Of a stretch of DNA of 64,000 nt, positions 17,516 through 26,425 are shown one piece after another. A program made the position numbers and the translations under genes. Within the stretch, counting starts at the first letter, position 1, and each line of letters opens with the position of its first letter. The stretch comes from Candidatus Zixiibacteriota bacterium. Lineage in GTDB: Bacteria; Zixibacteria; MSB-5A5; GN15; FEB-12. The stretch spans positions 558,001 through 622,000 of the forward strand of contig DAOSXA010000002.1 in NCBI GenBank assembly GCA_035380245.1. Direction: 5' to 3'. The notes under the pieces are model-generated. The model worked only from the letters and a program-made list of their open reading frames with translations, did no database searches and was not told the DNA's origin.

Positions 17516-18541
17516 GTGACTGACAATACCAACGAAAAACGCGGACATGCCGTAGCTCTGTTCTCCGGCGGACTTGACTCTGTTCTGGCAATCTTGCTGA
17601 TGTTAAGACAGAATATCGAGGTAACAGCGCTTAACTTCATGACCCATTTCGACTGTGACCCGGGTGATCGTTCTTCCGGCGGTTCCAATCTGTATCCGGC
17701 CGCCGATAAATACGGCTTCAACGTTAAGCTCATGCACCTGGGACAGAAATTCGTCGACATTGTGCGCAAACCGAAATTCGGCTATGGCAAAAACATGAAT
17801 CCCTGTGTCGATTGCCGTATCCTGATGCTCTCCGAGGCCAAAGAGTTCATGGAAATGTCAGGAGCCGATTTTATCGTTACCGGCGAAGTGATGGGACAAC
17901 GCCCGAAATCACAGGTAAAGGACAAACTCAACCTGGTGCTGAACGAAACCGGTCTCAAGGGTAAAGTATTGCGTCCGCTTTCGGCCCGGCTGTTGCCGCC
18001 GACTGAACCGGAGTTGTCCGGTATGGTCGATCGCGAACAACTCGAGGGTATTTCCGGCCGCTCACGTAAACGACAGATGGAACTGGCCCGGGAGTTCGGT
18101 CTTGAGGACTATCCCGCTCCGGCTTCCGGTTGCCTGCTGACCGATGCCGGTTATTCCGCACGCCTGCGTGATTTACTGGCCAATAGCGAGCAGATTTCTT
18201 TCGACGACCTCAATCTGCTGCGTTACGGTCGGCAGTTCCGTTTCGATCCGGCTACGAAAGTTATCGTAGGGCGCAACGAAGCAGACAACAACGGCATCCT
18301 GGCCAACTGTAAATCCAGCCATATCAAGCTGGAAGCTGTTGGAATCGGATCCCCAATAACGCTGGTAATCGGTGATGCTTCAGAAGAGAATCTTCAGCGT
18401 GCCGCCCAACTGACCGCACGTTATTCCTCCGCGAAATCCGAGAGTGAGGTCGAAATAACCGTATTCGCAGGTGATACAGAACACATCCTCCGAGTAGCCC
18501 CGACCGACCCGAGTGAACTGGGGCTCAGACCGTTGGGATAG
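17516..18541 (+). CDS. PP-loop tRNA-thiolation-like protein with C-terminal DUF814-like region
   Basis: 341 residues from GTG 17516, which has no clear ribosome site but is needed to include the PP-loop. N-terminal adenylation domain: A-L-F-S-G-G-L-D-S (SGGxDS pyrophosphatase loop) at about 14-22, N-P-C-V-D-C-R-I-L-M at about 98-107, and V-T-G-E-V-M-G-Q-R, features shared with ThiI and MnmA, which adenylate tRNA uridine before sulphur transfer. A further Cys sits in A-S-G-C-L-L-T. From about residue 240, G-R-Q-F-R-F-D and V-I-V-G-R-N-E-A-D-N resemble the NFACT-R/DUF814 RNA-binding module. No THUMP domain. The exact substrate is uncertain: 4-thiouridine, 2-thiouridine, or another thio-compound. 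Confidence 0.75.
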   Translation: MTDNTNEKRGHAVALFSGGLDSVLAILLMLRQNIEVTALNFMTHFDCDPGDRSSGGSNLYPAADKYGFNVKLMHLGQKFVDIVRKPKFGYGKNMNPCVDCRILMLSEAKEFMEMSGADFIVTGEVMGQRPKSQVKDKLNLVLNETGLKGKVLRPLSARLLPPTEPELSGMVDREQLEGISGRSRKRQMELAREFGLEDYPAPASGCLLTDAGYSARLRDLLANSEQISFDDLNLLRYGRQFRFDPATKVIVGRNEADNNGILANCKSSHIKLEAVGIGSPITLVIGDASEENLQRAAQLTARYSSAKSESEVEITVFAGDTEHILRVAPTDPSELGLRPLG

Positions 18542-18713
18542 CTGGATCAACGTTTTAGGAGACGCTCAAACAGACGCCACCTGATCCTATCCGCCAGGGA
18601 GACAAATCCCCCGGACTGCGCGACGAAAGGCCATCCCATTGAGTGTCGTGCCGAACATCCGGGCGGAATGCCTTTTCAACGGAACCTTGGATTGACCGGA
18701 TTAACCAAAATGA

Positions 18714-18743
18714 AAAGGTCTCAACATCTTTGTTGAGACCTTT
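18714..18743 (+). terminator. Strong hairpin, possible bidirectional terminator
   Basis: Perfect 12-bp stem AAAGGTCTCAAC (18714-18725) and GTTGAGACCTTT (18732-18743) with a 6-nt loop. It is 170 bp after the PP-loop gene. The rest of 18542-19163 has no gene; at 18589-18624 is a degenerate stretch resembling the repeat at 21447-21470. Confidence 0.55.
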
Positions 18744-19065
18744 CTCTCCTCACCAACCGGGGATTTATCAGGCAACGTCACCGCCAAGAGCGTTGCCATC
18801 CATCGCTGATAATCGGCAGGTTGCGGGCATGCCTAGTTCATTGATCAGGCTACCCCGGTTGTTCATAATATAAACAAACTCCGTGCCAATCGTCACGCCA
18901 TTCGTCTATCGTGTTGTTTCACAACTTATTAACACTTCCTGCCAGATACGGATTATAAGGCTCCATCGATAAGAATCGCAGTTCTTGTTGAGATTTTGGC
19001 GCAGAATCTGTGTCGACGGCCTTTCAAGGCTTTATAACGCAACTTCTGTGTCCTATTTACCGGAT

Positions 19066-19095
19066 AAAAAAAGCCCCCCGGCTATGGGGGGCTTT
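19066..19095 (-). terminator. Terminator of the sorting-domain protein gene
   Basis: On the minus strand a 10-bp stem AAAGCCCCCC and GGGGGGCTTT (19095-19086 with 19079-19070) is followed by a T-run (19072-19066). It lies 68 bp after the gene's stop. Confidence 0.8.
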
Positions 19096-19163
19096 AATGG
19101 CTATTTCGGAACGCCCGGGCAAATTAACGTGTCCACCCAGAGCGAAGATAACTGCTGCTTCGC

Positions 19164-19961
19164 TTACTTAAGCAGCATCATCTTCTTGGTTTCGGTGTTC
19201 GTCGGCGTCGTCAGACGATAGAAATAAACACCGCTTGAGAACTGCTCGCCGTCCCAGGTTACTTCATGCTGACCGGCATCAAGCGTTCCGGAGACGACCG
19301 TGCTGACCTTCTGGCCCAGCACGTTGTACACCGACAGGTCAACCTCACCGGCCTCAGACAAAGAGAATTTGAATGTGGTCGACGGGTTGAACGGATTCGG
19401 GTAATTCTGCGCCAGATAGAACTGATCCGGCACTAATCCGTTGACCTCCGACATCGATACCCTGGTGGGATTGAATTCCGGCTTCTCAGTCACGATTTCG
19501 TTGTCCTGATGGTAAACGAAAGTCAGGCTGTGATACGGCGCCTCGGTTTCGATTGCTTCCAGGGTAATATCTTCGACCGAGGGATCATCCACCGTGAAGA
19601 CCAGATTGGCCACAGCTCCTTCGCCGGCGCCCAAATCGGGTTTTGCGGTTTCGGTCATCTGCGGCAACAGTCCGATAATGACCGTGTTCGCTTCGTTGTC
19701 GATAGAAGCGATTTTCAAATCAAAATACTCGACCCGTGTGCCCTCAAAGTTCACCTCCTGCAAGGTCACTCCTTCGGAGAATCCGAGAGCAATGTCCATC
19801 GCTGCGAGGTTGTCTTTGTTAGTGATCTGCAACGGGACCGTGATTGTGTTGTCGTCGCCGAGAGTCCCCTTAGCCGCAAAGAATTGGTCGGCCGCGCCAA
19901 AGACCATCGCCGGGACCAACATAATCGTGAGAACTACCAGTGTCAGGTTAGTTCTTTTCAT
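19164..19961 (-). CDS. Secreted protein with T9SS (Por) C-terminal sorting domain
   Basis: 265 residues. I take ATG 19961 because AGGAGG lies 9 nt upstream. Signal peptide at about 1-23 ending A-M-V-F-G-A. Residues about 25-170 form a beta-rich, cohesin-like domain (P-L-Q-I-T-N-K-D-N-L-A-A-M-D-I-A-L-G-F). The C-terminus (about 180-265) is a FlgD-like/type A sorting domain: N-Y-P-N-P-F-N-P-S-T-T-F, Y-N-V-L-G-Q-K-V, D-A-G-Q-H-E-V-T-W-D-G and G-V-Y-F-Y-R-L. In Bacteroidota such domains send proteins through the type IX secretion system to the surface; in related candidate phyla the same domain is common. No T9SS genes are in the window. Confidence 0.85.
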   Translation of the reverse strand: MKRTNLTLVVLTIMLVPAMVFGAADQFFAAKGTLGDDNTITVPLQITNKDNLAAMDIALGFSEGVTLQEVNFEGTRVEYFDLKIASIDNEANTVIIGLLPQMTETAKPDLGAGEGAVANLVFTVDDPSVEDITLEAIETEAPYHSLTFVYHQDNEIVTEKPEFNPTRVSMSEVNGLVPDQFYLAQNYPNPFNPSTTFKFSLSEAGEVDLSVYNVLGQKVSTVVSGTLDAGQHEVTWDGEQFSSGVYFYRLTTPTNTETKKMMLLK

Positions 19962-20446
19962 CAAGGTCCACCTCCTCACCATAAGTCCATTGGTTCCATG
20001 TTTAAGCTGCTACGCACGTAATCCTTACATGCAATCGTGCAACCACTTTCCTGCAATACGACCTGCAATCCTCGGAAGATAGTTCTTGAGTGTGGATCGA
20101 AAAATATCATCGGTGGGTGAGCAGTTACCCTATATTTAAGTTAATGATACCTTGAGTTTTGTCAAGCGTATTGTTCTGTATAGCCTCTTTAACTGCAATC
20201 AGGGTAAGATGATACTGATGTGGAGTGACCTCGTCCAAAGGTCTGTGCAACTATTGTACACCAGTAAGATGCATCTTGTTCCTGAATCTTGCCAAGTTTT
20301 TTTATCAATTTTTAATCGTTCTTGCAGCATTACAGCAACCCGACACAACGCAAAAAGTGCGCCAGGCTTACGCATAGGCGGAAATTCATCTTAATTTGGG
20401 GAGCGCATCCCCCTCGGGGATTGTTGACAAACCTCTATCGCCGGCG
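19962..20446. other. Non-coding region upstream of the sorting-domain gene
   Basis: No supported gene. TTGACA occurs on the minus strand at 20165-20160, but I could not find a matching -10 at normal distance. The region then runs into the first copy of the 279-bp repeat. Confidence 0.4.
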
Positions 20447-20725
20447 GAGACAAGCCCCCCGGCTACGCGTTCAGTGGTTCTAACCTCGCGTAGCGGGCGG
20501 CCTTGTGTCGCCCGCATTACAGTTTTGTTTTACTGAATATCCGAGCGTATGACTTTTCCAACACGCCCGAAAGCGGGAATCCATCTTCATTTTTAAGGTG
20601 CCCCACCCCTCGGGTGGGAAGTTTGCAACGTTAACAGGTGTCGAAACTTCGCTTCGCGATCCGCCTTCGGCGGACAGGAGTTTCGACCTACAATTTGTAT
20701 CGATTTTTGTGCCCCACCCCTCGGG
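20447..20725 (+). repeat. 279-bp perfect direct repeat, copy 1
   Basis: Identical base for base to 21453-21731, offset 1006. It holds a chain of small perfect hairpins: GCGGGCG/CGCCCGC (20493-20499 with 20509-20515), CCCACCC/GGGTGGG (20602-20608 with 20612-20618), and a nested one with GTCGAAACT/AGTTTCGAC (20640-20648 with 20679-20687) enclosing TCCGCC/GGCGGA (20660-20665 with 20669-20674). A second CCCACCC hairpin spans its right end. Open frames inside are not coding. It looks like a mosaic of palindromic intergenic units. Confidence 0.9.
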
Positions 20726-20758
20726 TGGGAAGTGGGCGGCAGCACCCAACACCTTTTC

Positions 20759-20781
20759 GGCACGTCTCGGGGAGACGTGCC
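20759..20781. repeat. Perfect 10-bp inverted repeat
   Basis: GGCACGTCTC (20759-20768) and GAGACGTGCC (20772-20781) flank GGG. It belongs to the same hairpin mosaic, after copy 1; copy 2 keeps only the left arm. Confidence 0.8.
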
Positions 20782-20963
20782 TCAACAATGTCAGGTCGCA
20801 AGCAAGACGTTTTGACTTTGACGGCGACTCCTCACAAAACCTGTAGTTTGATCTTGCTCCGAGGCAACACCGGCGATTTCTTCTTCTGCTCGCGATTCTA
20901 CCTGCTGTCAACGACCAGGCATTTTGGCGAGTCTCACAGACCGAACAAAAAGGAGCTGCCGCC

Positions 20964-21320
20964 TTGAATAAGTACTTGATTACTACCCTGCTGCTCTGTT
21001 GCAGTAATGTTTTTATGACCTTTGCCTGGTATGGTCATCTGCGTAATCTCTCCCACAAACCGGTGATTATCGCTGCCTTGATAAGCTGGGGGATCGCCCT
21101 GTTTGAATACCTGTTGCAGGTACCAGCCAACCGAATCGGGCACACGGTTATGACTGTCGGTCACCTCAAGATTCTTCAGGAAATCATTACTCTCTCGGTG
21201 TTCGTACCGTTTTCGATCCTTTATCTCAAGGAGAAACTTACGCTCGATTATCTCTGGGCTGGGTTATGCCTTCTGGGAGCGGTATTTTTCATTTTCCGGG
21301 CACGGTTGATCGGAGCCTGA
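20964..21320 (+). CDS. DMT-type small membrane protein (DUF486 family)
   Basis: 118 residues, four membrane helices predicted (about 3-22, 33-52, 68-85, 93-112). The pattern F-M-T-F-A-W-Y-G-H-L, W-G-I-A-L-F-E-Y-L-L-Q-V-P-A-N-R-I-G and L-K-I-L-Q-E matches the DUF486 (COG3169) family of the drug/metabolite transporter clan. Start is TTG 20964 with AGGAG at 20951-20955. Transport substrate unknown. The gene sits between two identical 279-bp repeats in the same direction, with no partner gene, so it may have been moved or duplicated through them. Confidence 0.85.
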   Translation: MNKYLITTLLLCCSNVFMTFAWYGHLRNLSHKPVIIAALISWGIALFEYLLQVPANRIGHTVMTVGHLKILQEIITLSVFVPFSILYLKEKLTLDYLWAGLCLLGAVFFIFRARLIGA

Positions 21321-21452
21321 TTATAGATTTAGTCTCTTGTGTCAGGTTGCAAGCTATCTGACCTGCAACAGACCGGTATCAACCCGCCCGGAAGACGTCT
21401 TTCCCGCGAAAGCGGCCTGTTGAAAAACCTCGACTGACCTCTCATAGCCGGG

Positions 21453-21731
21453 GAGACAAGCCCCCCGGCTACGCGTTCAGTGGTTCTAACCTCGCGTAGC
21501 GGGCGGCCTTGTGTCGCCCGCATTACAGTTTTGTTTTACTGAATATCCGAGCGTATGACTTTTCCAACACGCCCGAAAGCGGGAATCCATCTTCATTTTT
21601 AAGGTGCCCCACCCCTCGGGTGGGAAGTTTGCAACGTTAACAGGTGTCGAAACTTCGCTTCGCGATCCGCCTTCGGCGGACAGGAGTTTCGACCTACAAT
21701 TTGTATCGATTTTTGTGCCCCACCCCTCGGG
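21453..21731 (+). repeat. 279-bp perfect direct repeat, copy 2
   Basis: Identical to 20447-20725. Copy 2 is preceded by GCCGGGG (21447-21453) that pairs with CCCCGGC (21463-21469); in copy 1 this stem has a mismatch. After 21731 the copies diverge but remain similar for about 40 bp. Confidence 0.9.
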
Positions 21732-21797
21732 AGGGAAGTTTGCAGCAGTAACCAACACCTTTTTGGCACGTCTCAGAGCAATTAACCAGGAGGAGGC

Positions 21798-21851
21798 GTC
21801 GAAACCCGCGGGGTTTCGACCTCAGCTCTGGACACCGGCCTTCGCCGGTGT
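21798..21851. repeat. Two further perfect hairpins of the mosaic
   Basis: GTCGAAACCC/GGGTTTCGAC (21798-21807 with 21811-21820) and ACACCGGC/GCCGGTGT (21832-21839 with 21844-21851). Both are downstream of copy 2; from here to the next gene at 22014 there is no coding sequence. Confidence 0.8.
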
Positions 21852-22013
21852 GACGTCCCGATGAGACGTCTCCCCTCGTGGTTCTCGCTGCGGACTCTCC
21901 CGCCTCGTGGTTTGCTTTGCGGACTCCCCTCCCCCCGGACTAAATTCTTGACACATCACGGATTCAGGGGAGATATTGACGGATAATTCGGATGCCCCTT
22001 GCAAGGAGGACCA

Positions 22014-23990
22014 GTGTCAGAAAACAACGACAACGGCAACGACTTCCAACCGGTAATACCGGCCTCGAAAAATATCGCTGAAGTTACCTGGAAAGCGATT
22101 ATCCTCGGCTCGATTATCTCCGTCCTATTCGGCGTCGCCAACGCCTACCTCGGCGTCAAATTCGGCATGACCGTCTCCGCCTCGATACCTGCGGCGGTGA
22201 TCTCGATGGCGATCCTGCGCCTGATTTCGGGACGCAATGTAACTGTGCTTGAAAACAATATCGTGCAGACCATCGGCTCGGCGGGTGAGTCACTAGCAGC
22301 CGGTATCATCTTCACGATCCCCGCATTTTTCATCTGGTCGGCCAACAGCGAACTGGTGGCTTCGGGGTACATCCACGAAGTCTCCAAAATGCAGATTTTC
22401 TGGCTGTCGATGCTCGGCGGCGGACTCGGGATTCTGCTGATGATCCCGTTGCGGCGTTATCTGGTCCACGACGAGCACAAAACGTTGCGCTTCCCCGAAG
22501 GAACCGCCTGTGCTGAGATTATCGTGGCCGGTGACGAAGGGGGCAATAAAGCCAAAACGGTGTTTTTCGGCATAGGCATAGGAGCGCTCTATAAAATTCT
22601 CTACGATATGCTGCGCGTCTGGTCGCAAACGCCGAGCTATGATTTCAAGAAAATTCTCAAGGGCGGCACGATCGGCATCGATGCCACCCCGGTCCTTCTC
22701 GGCGTCGGCTATATCATCGGTCCCCAGATTGCAGCACTGATGCTCTCCGGGGCGGTGCTTGGTTACCTTGGAATCGGGCCGCTGCTGGCCTTTATCGGCG
22801 ACCAGCTTCCGGCTGGAACGATCGTAGCTCCTGGCACGATTCCTCTGGCCGACATGGATGCCTCCGCGTTGCGCGATGCTTATATCAAGTACGTCGGCGT
22901 CGGGGCGGTCGTGTTAGGCGGATTCGTTTCCCTGATAAAATCATTCCCGGTAATTATCTCATCCTTCAGCAAGGGCTTTACTCAGATATTCGGTAAAGGA
23001 ACAACCGACACCGCCGTACCGCGAACGGACAAGGACATCCCGATGAAATGGGTACTGCTGGGAGTGGCGGTGATTATTATTGCGATATGGATGCTTCCGG
23101 GCACGGAACTACATCTGCTTGGTGCGGCACTGGCGGTATTATTCGGATTCTTCTTCGTGGTCGTTGCAGCTCGAATTGTCGGTGTTGTGGGCTCCTCTTC
23201 CTCACCGGTTTCGGGTATGACCATCGCCACACTGCTGGTTACTTGTCTGGTGCTGATGTATTTCGGCGTTGAGGGAACCTCCGGTATGATCACGGCGATG
23301 TCGGTCGGAGCGGTGGTTTGTATCGCAGTTTGTATGTCCGGAGATATTGCCCAAGACCTGAAAACCGGCTATCTGCTCGGTGCCACCCCCTGGAAAATGC
23401 AGTTGACCGAGTTTATCGGGCTGCTCTTCCCCGCTATTGCGATGGGTTTCACGCTGTACTATCTCAATGAAGCGTTCGGTTTCGTCGAGGGAGCAACCGT
23501 GCGCGAACCATTGCTCGCACCGCAGGCCAACGTCATGGCGACAGTGGTTCAGGGAATCATGAATGCCAATCTGCCCTGGGCGCCGATCCTGGTTGGCATT
23601 TTCGTTGCCCTGGCGGTTGAATTGCTGGGAGCGTCGTCGCTGCCGTTCGCGATCGGACTCTATTTACCGTTGTCATTGTCAATGCCGATAATGATTGGCG
23701 GCGTCGTAGCAGCTTTGGTAAAACGCTATTCGAAGAAGGAGAAGTTTACCGACCGTAATCTGGCCGGAATTCTGTTCTCCTCCGGAATTGTAGCAGGCGA
23801 CGCCCTGATCGGGGTGACGGTAGCCTTCATGATTGGCTCGTGGGGAACATACGAGCAATTCTATAACAAACACGAGTCCATGACCGACACCCTGACCGGC
23901 TCATTCGGACCGTGGGTTGCTATAGTTGCTTTCGCCCTGCTGACCCTGCTGCTGGCGCGGACAGCGTTCAAGGGACTGGATAAGAAGTAA
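22014..23990 (+). CDS. OPT family oligopeptide transporter
   Basis: 658-residue polytopic inner membrane protein with about 14-16 hydrophobic helices across its whole length. Family features: an N-terminal E-V-T-W-K-A-I-I-L-G, N-A-Y-L-G-V-K-F-G-M-T-V-S-A-S-I-P-A-A, R-F-P-E-G-T-A-C-A-E typical of prokaryotic OPT proteins, and A-G-D-A-L-I-G-V near the C-terminus. Members import small peptides or metal chelates. I take GTG 22014 since AAGGAGG (22003-22009) lies just before it; the TTG at 21999 would put the ribosome site inside the coding sequence. Single-gene unit. Confidence 0.9.
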   Translation: MSENNDNGNDFQPVIPASKNIAEVTWKAIILGSIISVLFGVANAYLGVKFGMTVSASIPAAVISMAILRLISGRNVTVLENNIVQTIGSAGESLAAGIIFTIPAFFIWSANSELVASGYIHEVSKMQIFWLSMLGGGLGILLMIPLRRYLVHDEHKTLRFPEGTACAEIIVAGDEGGNKAKTVFFGIGIGALYKILYDMLRVWSQTPSYDFKKILKGGTIGIDATPVLLGVGYIIGPQIAALMLSGAVLGYLGIGPLLAFIGDQLPAGTIVAPGTIPLADMDASALRDAYIKYVGVGAVVLGGFVSLIKSFPVIISSFSKGFTQIFGKGTTDTAVPRTDKDIPMKWVLLGVAVIIIAIWMLPGTELHLLGAALAVLFGFFFVVVAARIVGVVGSSSSPVSGMTIATLLVTCLVLMYFGVEGTSGMITAMSVGAVVCIAVCMSGDIAQDLKTGYLLGATPWKMQLTEFIGLLFPAIAMGFTLYYLNEAFGFVEGATVREPLLAPQANVMATVVQGIMNANLPWAPILVGIFVALAVELLGASSLPFAIGLYLPLSLSMPIMIGGVVAALVKRYSKKEKFTDRNLAGILFSSGIVAGDALIGVTVAFMIGSWGTYEQFYNKHESMTDTLTGSFGPWVAIVAFALLTLLLARTAFKGLDKK

Positions 23991-24091
23991 GCGATCCTAT
24001 TCGATTTGACGATAACTAGACTGCCCGCCGGGTCAAGAGAATGTTGAATAAGTCGTACTCCCGACGAAGACTGAAAAGATACGAGGAAAAC

Positions 24092-24165
24092 GCGGGCGAC
24101 GCAAGGCCGCCCGCTACGCGACATTAGAGATCTCAATCGCGTAGCCGGGGGGCTTGTCTCCCCGG
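24092..24165 (-). repeat. Partial inverted copy of the hairpin repeat
   Basis: Carries the same two hairpin modules as the start of the 279-bp repeat but in reverse orientation: GCGGGCG/CGCCCGC (24092-24098 with 24108-24114) and GCCGGGG/CCCCGGC at about 24143-24165. It is short and diverged elsewhere. The gap 23991-24242 holds nothing else. Confidence 0.75.
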
Positions 24166-24242
24166 CGAATGGAATCGTGTGGAGACTTATCGACACTACT
24201 CAAACCGACGGGCAGTTGCCGTGTAAAAAAACAACAGGTGCT

Positions 24243-26417
24243 ATGAGCAAGCAAAACGATCTGATACGAAAAAACACCGTCCCACTGTTACTGGCATTAC
24301 TGGCGATAGCGGTACGAGTAATCTACTTACTGGGACTTTCGAAGAATCCGACGTTCATTCTTCCGCTGGTCGACGAGAAATGGCATTGGGAATGGGCGCA
24401 TGAGATTCTGAACGGATCGTTTTTCGGCGAGGGAGCTTATTTCCGCGCTCCGCTCTATCCTTATTTCCTGGCGCTGTTGGCCAAATTGACCGGCAGCTCG
24501 GTGCTGGGTGCCAAAATACTGCAATCACTGCTCAGCGGTGTGACCTCGTTTTTCCTGTTCAAGCTGTCCGAGAAATTGTTTTCAAGACGAGTCGCAATTT
24601 TCACGGCACTGGTTTACGCCTTCTACGGCACATTGGTTTTCTATGAAACGGCCTTCCTGATTCCGGGATTGTTTTTAATGCTGACGGTCTGGGGAATGTA
24701 TCGGCTGGTAGCCTATCGAGACAATGATTCCGTTAAAACCTGGATCCTGACCGGGATAGTGTTCGGCTTAGCGGCGCTGGCGCGACCGAACATTCTGCTG
24801 ACCGTTCCGGTGTTGATGATCTGGCGCTATTGGATCGGTCCCAAAGGGGTGTCATTCATGACACGAGCCCGTCGGCCGTTGTTACTGCTGGCCGGGTTGG
24901 TGATAGCGATCCTGCCGGTGACGGTGCGCAATGTGATCGTCACAGGCGATCTGATTTTGATTTCATCACAGGGGGGGATCAATCTCCATCTGGGAAACAA
25001 TCCCTATGCCAACGGCCTGACAATGCTGATGCCCGAAGTGGACCTGGACGAATCGGTTACCTGGCGGGATTTCAACCGCGTGACTCTGCTGGCGGCTGAA
25101 CGTGAGGCCGGACATCCGCTGAGCTCCGGTGAGGAGTCCTCGTTCTGGACCGGAAAAGCGCTGAAGTTCATGGTCGACGATCCGGGCAAGTTTCTTGGTC
25201 TGGTGGGTAAAAAGACGCTTTATTTGCTGACTGGTTTCGAAAACAGCGACAACAGCGACCTGTACTTCCAGCGACACAAATCCACTCTTTATTCCTGGCT
25301 GGTCTGGGATAAGCCAATCTATTTCCCGTTCGGTCTGCTTATGCCCTTAGCCCTTCTCGGAATAGCCGTTTTATGGGATCGCCGGGGTGATCTGGCGCCG
25401 ATATATTTATTCCTTATCGCTTATGTACCGACCATCGTGCTGTTCCTGGTCACGGCTCGACATCGTTTGCCGCTGGTGCCTTTCCTGATTATGATCGCCG
25501 TCGCCGGTGTCGGACGTATCTGGACGCAAAAAAAGCAATACAACGCCCGTCAGTTCATCCTGGCCGGACTGGCGCTGGTAGTGGTTATACTGGTTCTCAA
25601 TCGAACTTATTTCGACCAAAGACACGGCAGTGATTTCCAGGCCCATTACAACGAAGGCCTCCGCTATCAACGGCTGGAGGATTGGTCTCACGCCGAGCAG
25701 GAATATCTGCTTGCCGATGAAGATTTCCCCGGATCGGCTCCCCTGGCCAACAACCTCGGATTCACTCAGTTCATGCAGGAGAAATATGAACTGGCCGCAC
25801 AAAATTACCATCGTGCAATCACCCTCAATCCGGATTATGCCCCGGCATACAATAACCTGGGGCAAATAGTTTATCTCAAGGGAGAAATCGACTCGGCTTT
25901 CGTACTATTCCAGACAGCCAGAACGCATTTCGATCGGAAACGAGCCCGCGCAAAGGATCTGGGACAGGTGTTGCTAAACCTGGGTGATGTGTTTGAGGAT
26001 AAAGGACAAATCGACTCGGCCCGGATGGCGTTCGATTCAGCGGTTTATCTTGACAGCCTCAGCAGTAAAACTTACACCAGAGCGGCAGCGTTTTTTGCGC
26101 GCCATCAGGAGTGGGATCGCACCGATTCACTCTACAAATGGTCGTTCAGTCTCCAGGGAGACCTTACGGCAGTGGACTATTTCAACTGGGCGCTCTCGTT
26201 CGTTCAGCGGGGCCGACTGGAGTCGGGAGTGAACATGATGGATATGTGTCTCAAACGCGATTCGACTATTTATCAGGCCTACTACGTGCTTGCCCTGGCT
26301 TACCAGGAGGGTGGACATCCCCCTGATTCCGCTCTCAAGTATTTGGACAAATGTTTGCGGTTTGCCCCGGATTACGAACCGGCCGTCCAGATGAAAAAGC
26401 TCTTATTGGAAAGATAA
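24243..26417 (+). CDS. GT39/ArnT-like membrane glycosyltransferase with C-terminal TPR repeats
   Basis: 724 residues from ATG 24243; the frame is open to GTG 24177, which lies against the repeat and is less likely. Residues about 10-450 hold some 11-12 membrane helices with an early acidic L-V-D-E-K-W-H-W-E loop, the pattern of PMT/ArnT-type (GT-C) transferases that use lipid-linked sugar donors, and a R-A-P-L-Y-P-Y-F motif. From about 475 on are TPR units (Y-N-E-G-L-R-Y, A-N-N-L-G-F-T-Q, A-Y-N-N-L-G-Q-I-V-Y, L-L-N-L-G-D-V-F), expected in the periplasm. It likely glycosylates envelope proteins or lipids, with TPRs binding the acceptor. Substrate unknown. Confidence 0.8.
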   Translation: MSKQNDLIRKNTVPLLLALLAIAVRVIYLLGLSKNPTFILPLVDEKWHWEWAHEILNGSFFGEGAYFRAPLYPYFLALLAKLTGSSVLGAKILQSLLSGVTSFFLFKLSEKLFSRRVAIFTALVYAFYGTLVFYETAFLIPGLFLMLTVWGMYRLVAYRDNDSVKTWILTGIVFGLAALARPNILLTVPVLMIWRYWIGPKGVSFMTRARRPLLLLAGLVIAILPVTVRNVIVTGDLILISSQGGINLHLGNNPYANGLTMLMPEVDLDESVTWRDFNRVTLLAAEREAGHPLSSGEESSFWTGKALKFMVDDPGKFLGLVGKKTLYLLTGFENSDNSDLYFQRHKSTLYSWLVWDKPIYFPFGLLMPLALLGIAVLWDRRGDLAPIYLFLIAYVPTIVLFLVTARHRLPLVPFLIMIAVAGVGRIWTQKKQYNARQFILAGLALVVVILVLNRTYFDQRHGSDFQAHYNEGLRYQRLEDWSHAEQEYLLADEDFPGSAPLANNLGFTQFMQEKYELAAQNYHRAITLNPDYAPAYNNLGQIVYLKGEIDSAFVLFQTARTHFDRKRARAKDLGQVLLNLGDVFEDKGQIDSARMAFDSAVYLDSLSSKTYTRAAAFFARHQEWDRTDSLYKWSFSLQGDLTAVDYFNWALSFVQRGRLESGVNMMDMCLKRDSTIYQAYYVLALAYQEGGHPPDSALKYLDKCLRFAPDYEPAVQMKKLLLER

Positions 26418-26425
26418 GCGATCGA

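Noticed and set aside
20480..20911. Frames in the 279-bp repeat and their near-copies at 21486-21758
   Set aside because: They arise from hairpin DNA present twice; composition is not protein-like and no start signal is seen.
20447..21731. CRISPR array or insertion sequence
   Set aside because: Only two long copies, no spacers of equal length, no transposase and no terminal target duplication.
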